Shown: one piece after another, positions 1 through 5,263 of the stretch
Layout: the number at the start of each line of letters is the position of its first letter
How positions within the stretch are numbered: position 1 is the stretch's first letter
Source of the DNA: Nitrospirota bacterium
Lineage (GTDB): Bacteria; Nitrospirota; Thermodesulfovibrionia; UBA6902
Reading direction: 5' to 3'
Length of the DNA stretch: 5,263 nt
NCBI GenBank assembly: GCA_015491705.1
Contig: WFVK01000340.1
Coordinates: 1-5,263 of the forward strand
Notes under the pieces: generated by a model
The model's database searches: none
What the model was told of the DNA's origin: nothing
What the model saw: the letters and a program-made list of their open reading frames with translations, nothing else
Program-made: the position numbers and the translations under genes

Positions 1-44
1 GGCGATGGTGTTATGCAACTGTAAGGTTAAATATTGTATAAACA

Positions 45-60
45 GGCAGGAGCGCCTGCC
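45..60 (+). other. small hairpin in the leader of the response regulator gene
   Basis: The arms GGCAGG (45-50) and CCTGCC (55-60) are perfectly complementary around the four-base loop AGCG. No run of T follows, so it does not look like an intrinsic terminator. The only AGGAG in the leader (48-52) lies inside this hairpin, and a -10-like TATAAA sits just before it (37-42) without a convincing -35 box. It may be the end of an upstream transcript or a structure affecting translation of the next gene. Only the base pairing is certain. Confidence 0.4.
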
Positions 61-81
61 CCATAATTGATATTTCAGCTT

Positions 82-1470
82 ATGAAAGACATACTCTTAG
101 TAGAGGACGACCCTGATATTCAGACACAGATGAAATGGGGCCTGTCAAAAGAATTTAATGTCCTTCAGGCGCTGAACCGCCCGGATGCAATGCAGTTGTT
201 CATGAAGAACCAGCCCCCGGTAGTCATCCTTGACCTCGGACTTCCCCCTGATGAAAACGGCACGGGCGAAGGATTCTCATGCCTCAATGAGATGCTGAAA
301 AAAGCCCCGGCGACGAAAGTGATTGTTTTAACCGGCAATCAGGAAAGGGAGAACGCCTTAAGGGCGGTCCAACTCGGCGCTTATGATTATTATCTCAAAC
401 CCGCTGATATGACCGAGCTCAGGGTAATCATAAAAAGGGCGTTTCATTTTTCAGAGATAGAGGCCGAAAACCGGCGGCTGCGCATGATGCTGGACAGGAA
501 AGCCGGATTTGCCGGCATGATCGGCCAGTGTCCCGCGATGCAGAAGATATTTGAAACTATTGAGAAGGTTGCATCAACCGATGTGGCCGTGCTGATAAGG
601 GGGGAGAGCGGCACGGGCAAGGAACTGGTGGCGCGTGCAATACACGAAAAGAGCCTGCGCAACAGGGGACCTTTTATCCCGATCAACTGCGGCGCCATAC
701 CCGGGAATCTTCTTGAATCCGAGCTGTTCGGTTATGAGAAGGGCGCATTCACCGGTGCCTACGCCCGGCAGACCGGCAAATTCGAATATGCGGATAAAGG
801 GACCCTTTTCCTTGACGAAATCGGCGAGATGCCCGCCGCGCTGCAGGTGAAGATTTTAAGATTCCTTCAGGAGAAAAAGATACAGCGTGTGGGAGGCGCC
901 AAGGATATAGAGATAGACACGAGGATAATCACAGCCACTAACGCAGACCTGGAGCATGCAATGAAAAGCGACAGATTCAGGGAGGACCTTTTTTTCAGGA
1001 TAAGTGTCATCTCCATTGATATTCCTCCGCTGAGGGAGAGGGGCAATGATATAGTGCTGCTTACAAACATTTTTCTCGAGAGATACAACGAGATGTTCAG
1101 AAAGAGAATAAGGGGATTGAGCCGTTCCGCGCTCAATGCGATTAAGAGACATTCCTGGCCGGGTAATGTCAGGGAGCTTGAAAACAAACTGCAGAAGGCC
1201 GTTATTACGGCCGATGCCGACATAATAGAGCCGTGCCATCTGGGTCTCGCAGAGCAACAGGAAATGGACATGTCCCGGGAAAGACCGGGAAAGCGGTATG
1301 AGGGTGTTATGCTCAGGGAGGCGCGTAAAAGATTTGAAATGGATATTATTGAGAGCGCCCTGGAAAGACACAGCGGCAATGTGAAGCGTGCATCGGAAGA
1401 ACTGGGAATAAGCAGGCCGACCCTTTACGACCTGATCGAGAAATACAGGATTTCCGTGAAAAAGAACTGA
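82..1470 (+). CDS. prsR: PEP-CTERM-type sigma-54 response regulator (PrsR-like)
   Basis: This is a DNA-binding two-component response regulator that activates sigma-54 promoters when phosphorylated. Residues 1-125 form a receiver domain with acidic D9/D10, phosphoacceptor D51, T84 and K106. The AAA+ domain covers about 145-390, with Walker A GESGTGKE (174-181), the sigma-54 contact loop GAFTGA (221-226), Walker B LFLDEIGE (242-249), the arginine-finger region FREDLFFR (299-306) and WPGNVRELEN (359-368). A Fis-type helix-turn-helix lies near 430-455. The DLGLPP stretch after D51 and the QLGAYDYYLKP region are typical of the PEP-CTERM response regulator family (PrsR), which works with the kinase PrsK to control exosortase and exopolysaccharide genes. 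ATG at 82 fits the family N-terminus; an in-frame TTG at 67 would add five residues. Neither start has a good ribosome site. The length, 462 residues, is normal for the family. The family call is confident; its target genes are not visible here. Confidence 0.9.
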   Translation: MKDILLVEDDPDIQTQMKWGLSKEFNVLQALNRPDAMQLFMKNQPPVVILDLGLPPDENGTGEGFSCLNEMLKKAPATKVIVLTGNQERENALRAVQLGAYDYYLKPADMTELRVIIKRAFHFSEIEAENRRLRMMLDRKAGFAGMIGQCPAMQKIFETIEKVASTDVAVLIRGESGTGKELVARAIHEKSLRNRGPFIPINCGAIPGNLLESELFGYEKGAFTGAYARQTGKFEYADKGTLFLDEIGEMPAALQVKILRFLQEKKIQRVGGAKDIEIDTRIITATNADLEHAMKSDRFREDLFFRISVISIDIPPLRERGNDIVLLTNIFLERYNEMFRKRIRGLSRSALNAIKRHSWPGNVRELENKLQKAVITADADIIEPCHLGLAEQQEMDMSRERPGKRYEGVMLREARKRFEMDIIESALERHSGNVKRASEELGISRPTLYDLIEKYRISVKKN

Positions 1471-1501
1471 TCGCCTTAAGGCTGCATAAACTGGCAGCGG
1501 A

Positions 1502-1507
1502 AGGAGG
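1502..1507 (+). promoter_or_regulatory. ribosome binding site of the phosphorylase gene
   Basis: A perfect AGGAGG lies five bases before the ATG at 1513 and fixes that start. No promoter-like pair of boxes is visible between 1471 and 1512, so the gene is probably read from the same transcript as the response regulator. Confidence 0.85.
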
Positions 1508-1512
1508 AAGGA

Positions 1513-2301
1513 ATGTCGAAAATAGGTGTTATCGGGGGAAGCGGGCTTTATGAAATTGAGGGTTTTGTTTTGAAGAACAGGAGAAATGTCTCCACTCCCT
1601 ACGGAAAACCTTCGGACCGGTATCTTGCCGGTAAGATCGGGGAAACAGAGGTGTTCTTCCTGCCGCGTCACGGCGGTCATCATGATATCCCCCCGCACAT
1701 GATCAACTACAGGGCAAATATGTGGGGCTTCAGGAAGCTCGGAGTTGACAGGGTGTTATCCATAAGCGCAGTGGGCGGCATCAGGAGAGGTCTGAAGCCG
1801 GGAGATATAGTTCTCCTTGATCAGGTTCTGGATATGACGAAAAACAGGAAGTCCACATATTATGACGGAAAGGACGGTGTGGTCCATATAGACTTTACAG
1901 AGCCTTACTGCCCTGAACTGGGCCGGATAATCCTGAAGGCCGGGCGGCGCAGCAGGGTTGCCCTAAAAAAGGGAGCGACGTATGTGGCGGTGGAAGGTCC
2001 GAGACTTGAAACCGCTTCAGAGATAAAAAGCTTCAGGATGCTCGGCGGGGATGTCGTGGGAATGACCGGAATGCCGGAGGCCGCCCTTGCAAGGGAACTG
2101 GAGATATGCTATGCGGGAATATCGGTGGTAGCCAACTATGCAGCCGGCATGAGCGGGAATAAGCTTACTGTAGCCGAAGTAATGGAGGCCATGAAAGGCT
2201 CGACGGAAAAGATCAAGCGGCTCCTGAAGGCTGTCTTTTCACTCATTCCCGGAGAGAGAAACTGTCCGTGTAAAGACGCCCTGAAAGAGGCGAAGATATA
2301 A
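1513..2301 (+). CDS. MTA phosphorylase/purine nucleoside phosphorylase family, probably 6-oxopurine specific
   Basis: This cytoplasmic enzyme belongs to the trimeric nucleoside phosphorylase family that splits a purine (methylthio)nucleoside with phosphate into free base and sugar-1-phosphate. At 262 residues it is full length. Visible landmarks are the N-terminal GVIGGSGLY (5-13), the phosphate-binding RHGG (52-55), S85-A86, the EGPRLET segment (161-167) and GMTGMPE (183-189). The base-recognition segment reads ANYAAG (207-212). In human MTA phosphorylase the equivalent is TDYD, where two Asp contact the 6-amino group and N7 of adenine; here they are N208 and A210. Such changes are known in this family to shift preference to 6-oxopurines (inosine, guanosine) or 5'-methylthioinosine, so a plain mtnP label would be unsafe. 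A C-terminal CPC (251-253) resembles the CxC motif of thermostable relatives. It follows the response regulator by 42 bases and likely serves purine or methylthio salvage. Family certain, substrate inferred. Confidence 0.9.
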   Translation: MSKIGVIGGSGLYEIEGFVLKNRRNVSTPYGKPSDRYLAGKIGETEVFFLPRHGGHHDIPPHMINYRANMWGFRKLGVDRVLSISAVGGIRRGLKPGDIVLLDQVLDMTKNRKSTYYDGKDGVVHIDFTEPYCPELGRIILKAGRRSRVALKKGATYVAVEGPRLETASEIKSFRMLGGDVVGMTGMPEAALARELEICYAGISVVANYAAGMSGNKLTVAEVMEAMKGSTEKIKRLLKAVFSLIPGERNCPCKDALKEAKI

Positions 2302-2331
2302 GCATGAGTCAGGCTGACAAAGGTTATATCC

Positions 2332-3042
2332 TCATTTTTCCATGTCATCGATAATACCGCTTATTTTATCTGCAATCAGTTGAATAGCCTTTTCACCCTT
2401 TTCCCTGCTCGCCTTTGCAGGATTGCCCCATACACCGCCGGGCCAGTATCTGAGCTTGTCTTTCACCACGAACGGGCTGGTCTGTACGGGATATTCCTCA
2501 GGTGATGTCCCTTTGACCAGCTCGGGTGCAATGGCCAGGATGATGGATGTCTCTATTTCCCCTGCATGCAGGTCCCCCGGGGTTTCCGCAAGCCCGGCAA
2601 GCTCTTTATCCAGGATGTAATACGGAGATACGACCGCCATTTTAATCTCATCGAGTTCCTGGACGAGAATCTCCGCGGCCTCCCTTAATGCAGACATGTG
2701 AATGCCTCCTCCGTGGCCCGATATGAGAATAAAGTTCTTCAGGCCCTTCCTGTAAGCGTCCCTTACCAGGTCCGACGCCAGCCTCCTGAGGGTTTCCGCG
2801 CTTATGCTGATTGTGCCGGGGTGCTGATATGTGGTGGTGCATACGCCGTAGTATAAAGGCGGCGCAAGGAATACATCCCTCTTTCTTGTGGCGCGTTTGA
2901 GAACCTCATATACAATCAGGGTGTCCGTATTCAGCGGAAGATGGCTGCCGTGCTCCTCAACCGTGCCGAACGGAAAAACTATCGTCTTTGTCTTTTCAAG
3001 GTGTCTTTTGAAGTCGGCCATTGTGATGTTCTCAAGAATCAT
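2332..3042 (-). CDS. creatininase-family metal-dependent amidohydrolase
   Basis: The product belongs to the creatininase/creatinine amidohydrolase family, whose members include creatininase, the formamidopyrimidine deformylase ArfB and the mycofactocin peptidase MftE. It is a soluble metalloenzyme of 236 residues, the usual size. The metal site is recognisable: E29 and H31 in GTVEEHGSHLP, D40 in LPLNTD, H110 in SGHGGG and the HAGEIE segment (159-164). A conserved WPGGVWGNP lies at 200-208. The usual NGHGGN reads SGHGGG here, a mild departure at the active-site loop. The ATG at 3042 is preferred over one at 3072 because AGGAGG sits eight bases upstream of it, while the longer form has no ribosome site and overlaps a probable -10 box. 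It converges with the phosphorylase gene across 30 bases. Substrate cannot be told; creatinine itself is unlikely to be inferred safely. Confidence 0.88.
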   Translation of the reverse strand: MILENITMADFKRHLEKTKTIVFPFGTVEEHGSHLPLNTDTLIVYEVLKRATRKRDVFLAPPLYYGVCTTTYQHPGTISISAETLRRLASDLVRDAYRKGLKNFILISGHGGGIHMSALREAAEILVQELDEIKMAVVSPYYILDKELAGLAETPGDLHAGEIETSIILAIAPELVKGTSPEEYPVQTSPFVVKDKLRYWPGGVWGNPAKASREKGEKAIQLIADKISGIIDDMEK

Positions 3043-3050
3043 ACCCCGCC

Positions 3051-3056
3051 CCTCCT
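3051..3056 (-). promoter_or_regulatory. ribosome binding site deciding the creatininase-family start
   Basis: On the minus strand this reads AGGAGG, eight bases before the ATG ending at 3042. It favours that start over the in-frame ATG at 3072, which has no such site. Confidence 0.8.
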
Positions 3057-3073
3057 GAATGTTTTGTTGCATT

Positions 3074-3081
3074 ATTTTATA
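3074..3081 (-). promoter_or_regulatory. probable -10 box of the creatininase-family gene
   Basis: The minus strand reads TATAAAAT here, a good -10 match. A transcript would begin around 3067-3070, just downstream of the alternative ATG at 3072, which supports translation from 3042. No clear -35 box is seen at the expected distance; an upstream run of T on the minus strand lies there instead. It may rely on an activator or an extended upstream element. Confidence 0.4.
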
Positions 3082-3144
3082 CCCGAATCGAAAAAAGCGC
3101 CAGCGGAATATAACGGGCCTCCGTCCTGTACTGAAAATATTTTA

Positions 3145-3173
3145 TTGACAGGATACCAAATCTCTGATAGGAT
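3145..3173 (+). promoter_or_regulatory. sigma-70-type promoter of the SWIB gene
   Basis: A perfect -35 box TTGACA (3145-3150) is separated by exactly 17 bases from TAGGAT (3168-3173), four of six matches to the -10 consensus. Transcription would start near 3180, giving a leader of about 25 bases with AGGAGG at 3194-3199, five bases before the ATG. This is the best-formed promoter in the window and suggests strong, housekeeping-type expression. The assignment is by sequence match only. Confidence 0.75.
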
Positions 3174-3204
3174 TTTTTTAACATAAAACCAGAAGGAGGA
3201 AACA

Positions 3205-3522
3205 ATGGCTGCAAAGAACAGGTCGATGAAAAAGAAGGTCACGGTGAAAAACGTCAAGAAGAAAAAGACGGACAATGCATTCATGAAACCGGTGCAGATC
3301 AGCGAGGCCCTCGCAAAGGTGGTCGGAAGCAAACCCCTTCCGAGAACAGAGGTCACCAAAAAGCTCTGGATGTACATAAAGGAGCATGACCTGCAGGACA
3401 AGACGAACAGGAGAAACATCGTTGCCGACGCCAACCTGAAGGCTGTATTCGGAGGGAAGAAAAAGGTCTCGATGTTTGAGATGACCAGGCTCGTCAGCAA
3501 AAATCTGACGGCGATCCAGTAG
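3205..3522 (+). CDS. small stand-alone SWIB/MDM2-domain protein
   Basis: This 105-residue protein has a SWIB/MDM2-type fold from about 27 to 103. The recognisable pattern is FMKPVQISEALAKVVG, the PLPRTEVTKKLWMYIKEHDL stretch (45-64), QDKTNRRNIVAD (64-75) and FGGKKKVSMFEMTRLVSKNL at the end. The first 22 residues contain nine lysines and one arginine, a histone-like tail that would suit contact with DNA or RNA. In eukaryotes SWIB domains occur in chromatin remodelling complexes; chlamydiae carry one fused to topoisomerase I and others alone, and several bacterial phyla have small free forms. Their bacterial role is not established; a nucleoid-associated function is a reasonable guess. It has its own strong promoter and ribosome site, is transcribed alone, and ends six bases before the convergent membrane protein gene. 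Domain call confident, function not. Confidence 0.9.
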   Translation: MAAKNRSMKKKVTVKNVKKKKTDNAFMKPVQISEALAKVVGSKPLPRTEVTKKLWMYIKEHDLQDKTNRRNIVADANLKAVFGGKKKVSMFEMTRLVSKNLTAIQ

Positions 3523-3528
3523 CATAAA

Positions 3529-4026
3529 TCAGGACGTCACTCTTCCGTATATTATACGGGCCGGGATGTAGCAGAGAATAAATGTAACTGCATGAGGGGC
3601 GGTATCGCCCGCCCCCGGTATTAAAAAAGGCAGGCCGGATTCCACTTCGCCGAAGCGGTACTGCATCCAGCCGAGGGCGATAAATACCGGCCACAGGTAT
3701 GAAGCGGAGAGGGTGAGTTGTGATAAAAGGGCATTGCCGCAGGCCTCACTGGCAATGCGGTTGCATGCCGTGTATGCAGCCTTGTCACCTGCCTTAAGCG
3801 CCTCGATAGACAGGTCATGAAAATGTTCTGTGTCATGATTATCACGTGCTATCTTCCCCTTGTTTAAACGAACGGCAAGGGATACTGAATATTCCCCGGT
3901 TATTACGCAGGCCATGGCAATGATGAAAGTCCCGAGGTAATAACCTGCCACGGGATTATCCGGAAACCTGTAGAAAGGCATCAGGATTTTATCCATCTGT
4001 GCATACAGGAGAGCAAGAAAATCCAT
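3529..4026 (-). CDS. small three-helix membrane protein of unknown function, paired with a TauE/SafE permease
   Basis: I do not recognise this 165-residue protein with certainty. It has a short amphipathic start (MDFLALLYAQMDKILMPFYR), a first membrane helix at about 28-50, a polar stretch at about 53-97 rich in charged residues and histidine (H64, H68, H70), a second helix at about 99-121 containing LWPVFIALGW, and a third at about 143-160. One helix, a helical polar region, then two helices resembles the DUF106/EMC3 branch of the YidC/Oxa1 superfamily, and the ALKAGDKAAYTACNRIASEA segment has the look of its coiled coil. This is inference from layout. The gene starts 13 bases after the permease stop, and its GGAG (4035-4038) almost touches that stop codon, so coupled translation is likely. 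It may be an accessory or assembly subunit of the permease. No signal peptide with a cleavage site is evident. Confidence 0.8.
   Translation of the reverse strand: MDFLALLYAQMDKILMPFYRFPDNPVAGYYLGTFIIAMACVITGEYSVSLAVRLNKGKIARDNHDTEHFHDLSIEALKAGDKAAYTACNRIASEACGNALLSQLTLSASYLWPVFIALGWMQYRFGEVESGLPFLIPGAGDTAPHAVTFILCYIPARIIYGRVTS
3545..3559. repeat. 15-base perfect palindrome near convergent gene ends
   Basis: CCGTATA (3545-3551) and TATACGG (3553-3559) are exact reverse complements around one central T. It lies 22 bases after the SWIB stop codon and within the last codons of the convergent membrane protein gene. In RNA it could fold with a five-pair stem and a five-base loop in either direction, but no U-run follows the rightward hairpin. 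It could be a weak bidirectional transcript-end structure, a protein-binding site, or chance. Confidence 0.35.
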
Positions 4027-4034
4027 TATAAAAT

Positions 4035-4038
4035 CTCC
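4035..4038 (-). promoter_or_regulatory. ribosome binding site abutting the permease stop codon
   Basis: The minus strand reads GGAG here, eight bases before the ATG ending at 4026 and one base after the TAG stop of the permease (4040-4042). Ribosomes finishing the permease would cover this site, which is the arrangement expected for translational coupling. Confidence 0.65.
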
Positions 4039-4039
4039 A

Positions 4040-5209
4040 CTAAAACGGCGGCACTATGCTGTGGCCGAAAAACCCTTTTGACGTATACCTGATTCCGACA
4101 TAAAGCGCAAGCACGACGAAAAGCCGTTTGAGCCATATGTCGGGAATGTACCTTGAAGTGCGCGGCCCGATCATGGAGCCTGCAAAGATTCCGAAGAGCT
4201 CGATCCCGATCAACGGCCAGTAGATCACAATGCCTTTAATGACCATATATGAAAAAATACTCACCACCATCCCGATAAGGACTGTAAGCGCGGATGTCCC
4301 GGCGACAAGAAACATGGGCAGCCCTGCAATGCTTGTAAGAAAAGGGACGAACAGGAACCCTCCGCCTATGCCGAGAAAAGACGCCAGGGCCGCTATGAAG
4401 AACCCGCCGGCAAGCGGTATAACCGGTGCAAAGCTGAATTCCACTCCATAGAATGTAAACTTCACGCGCGACAGGCCCCACTGCACTATCTTTACACCGT
4501 GTTCAGATGCATCAGCCGCCTCGCGGTTTTTCCGTCTTCCGCGGGCCTCTTCAAATGCCTTTGCCGCCGCCCTTGCATTTTTCTTCCTGGTCTGTCCCCG
4601 CGATGTGGTCTCGTAGAACAGAAATCCGCCGATTACAAATACGCAGAGGCCGAAGTACCCGATATATTCGCTGAGCCTGATCCTGCCCGCCGTAATAACA
4701 GGGACAAGGATGCTGCCTGTCACAGAACCCAGCGCAAGGGCTGTTCCGAGCGGCAGCACGAGTCTGCCCATCCGGTAATAGTTTATTGAAGATATCAGGG
4801 CGCTGAGACTCACCAGCCACTGGTTCGAGACCCTTATGCTGTCGGTAATCAGCCTGTTCAGGGCGGGACTGGTGTTTTTAAAGCTCCCTGCATAATCACC
4901 AAGCCCGAAAATGGTTATATGCCCCACGCCCGCCATTATGCCGCCGAAGGCGCCGACCGTCGAGAATATCCAGCCGACCCATACAGCCCAGAGAAACGCC
5001 CACAGATAGTCGACTTCCGGGGCTCCCCGTATGTTGAGAAAACCCGGCGGAGCATCAGGGTTGATCATGCCCCTTTCAACACCCTTTGGTGTCTTTGCTA
5101 TGGCATCGGCCAGTGTAACGGCGTGTGATGAAGCAACAAAGACGGCCAATGTCAAGAACAAGGCCAACAATACGGATAATACCGGATGAAAATTTTTCCT
5201 CTGCCTCAT
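4040..5209 (-). CDS. TauE/SafE (TSUP) family membrane permease with an N-terminal signal-like segment
   Basis: This 389-residue inner-membrane protein belongs to the TauE/SafE family of anion permeases, which includes exporters of sulfite, sulfoacetate and other small organosulfur anions. Residues 1-30 form a signal-like segment (basic RQRK, hydrophobic core, SSHA end), followed by a soluble-looking stretch to about 65. The two family half-repeats are visible: AFGGIMAGVG (87-96), followed by NTSPALNRLITDSIRVSNQ (112-130), and ASFLGIGGGFLFVPF (276-290) with GTSALTVLIG (304-313). A highly charged loop at about 202-250 separates the halves and is probably cytoplasmic. The start at 5209 is chosen because AGGAG lies seven bases before it; the frame stays open to the window edge, but the ATG at 5215 is too close to that site. 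It leads a two-gene operon with the small membrane protein. Substrate is not determinable; sulfite or a related sulfur anion is plausible. Confidence 0.88.
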   Translation of the reverse strand: MRQRKNFHPVLSVLLALFLTLAVFVASSHAVTLADAIAKTPKGVERGMINPDAPPGFLNIRGAPEVDYLWAFLWAVWVGWIFSTVGAFGGIMAGVGHITIFGLGDYAGSFKNTSPALNRLITDSIRVSNQWLVSLSALISSINYYRMGRLVLPLGTALALGSVTGSILVPVITAGRIRLSEYIGYFGLCVFVIGGFLFYETTSRGQTRKKNARAAAKAFEEARGRRKNREAADASEHGVKIVQWGLSRVKFTFYGVEFSFAPVIPLAGGFFIAALASFLGIGGGFLFVPFLTSIAGLPMFLVAGTSALTVLIGMVVSIFSYMVIKGIVIYWPLIGIELFGIFAGSMIGPRTSRYIPDIWLKRLFVVLALYVGIRYTSKGFFGHSIVPPF

Positions 5210-5216
5210 TGTCATT

Positions 5217-5221
5217 CTCCT
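5217..5221 (-). promoter_or_regulatory. ribosome binding site deciding the permease start
   Basis: The minus strand reads AGGAG here, seven bases before the ATG ending at 5209 and only one base before the alternative ATG ending at 5215. The spacing supports the shorter form and shows that the gene is complete within the window. A promoter must lie at or beyond the right edge; none is convincing in the 42 bases that remain. Confidence 0.7.
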
Positions 5222-5263
5222 GACGGGTTTATGGTTTACCTTGCAGCGGCATAAAAATATCAA

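Noticed and set aside
7..16. A TGG...TGC pair near the left edge as a sigma-54 promoter for the response regulator.
   Set aside because: The GG and GC pairs are six bases apart instead of the required ten.
1..24. A possible last seven codons of an upstream gene ending in TAA at 22-24, which would fit the expected kinase partner PrsK.
   Set aside because: Seven codons (GDGVMQL) are too few to identify a protein, and other frames are also open here for similar lengths.
856..1698. Long open frame of 280 codons on the minus strand.
   Set aside because: It lies opposite the strongly supported response regulator and phosphorylase genes, spans their boundary, and its translation shows no recognisable domain; it is a shadow frame.
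2308..2318. Small inverted repeat GTCA-GGC-TGAC between the convergent phosphorylase and creatininase-family genes.
   Set aside because: The stem is only four base pairs and no T-run follows directly on either strand, so it cannot be supported as a terminator.
3597..3610. GC-rich hairpin GGGCG-GTAT-CGCCC that might act as a terminator.
   Set aside because: It lies within the coding region of the small membrane protein, has no adjacent T-run, and is explained by coding for a Gly/Ala/Asp-rich loop.
5234..5263. TTGATA at the right edge on the minus strand as a -35 box for the permease operon.
   Set aside because: At 17 bases spacing the -10 position reads GGTAAA, only a three-of-six match, and the context beyond the edge is missing.

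Overview
The window holds six protein-coding genes packed tightly in the style of a bacterial chromosome. All six are complete. They form three blocks: a rightward pair (about 82-2301), a divergent pair around 3043-3204 (a creatininase-family gene leftward, a SWIB gene rightward), and a leftward pair (3529-5209). No rRNA, tRNA, CRISPR array, insertion sequence or transposase was seen, and no gene-free stretch exceeds 300 bases. The gene mix (a PEP-CTERM-type sigma-54 response regulator, a TauE/SafE permease with an added signal peptide, a stand-alone SWIB protein, strong AGGAGG ribosome sites, moderate GC) fits an environmental, probably anaerobic, Gram-negative bacterium such as Nitrospirota or a deltaproteobacterial lineage. 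That placement is inference; no single marker settles it.

Region 1-2301, rightward. A short leader with a small hairpin precedes a 462-residue response regulator that closely resembles PrsR, the sigma-54 activator tied to exosortase/PEP-CTERM and exopolysaccharide loci. Its sensor kinase partner PrsK would be expected just to the left, outside the window. After 42 bases comes a phosphorylase of the methylthioadenosine phosphorylase family. Its purine pocket carries Asn and Ala where MTA phosphorylases carry two Asp, which points to 6-oxopurine nucleosides or methylthioinosine instead.

Region 2332-3522. A creatininase-family metallohydrolase is read leftward, convergent with the phosphorylase. 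It shares a 162-base divergent intergenic region with a small lysine-rich SWIB/MDM2-domain protein read rightward. The SWIB gene has a very clear sigma-70-type promoter: a perfect TTGACA, a 17-base spacer and a TAGGAT.

Region 3529-5209, leftward. A TauE/SafE (TSUP) permease is followed after 13 bases by a 165-residue membrane protein of unknown function. The small protein's ribosome site abuts the permease stop codon, so the two probably form an operon and may be translationally coupled. The small protein's layout (one helix, a polar cytoplasmic-looking stretch, then two helices) recalls the DUF106/YidC-like superfamily, but this is not proven.

No strongly novel multi-gene system is evident. 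The items most worth following up are the permease/small membrane protein pair, the altered specificity of the phosphorylase, the SWIB protein, and a 15-base palindrome at the convergent gene ends.
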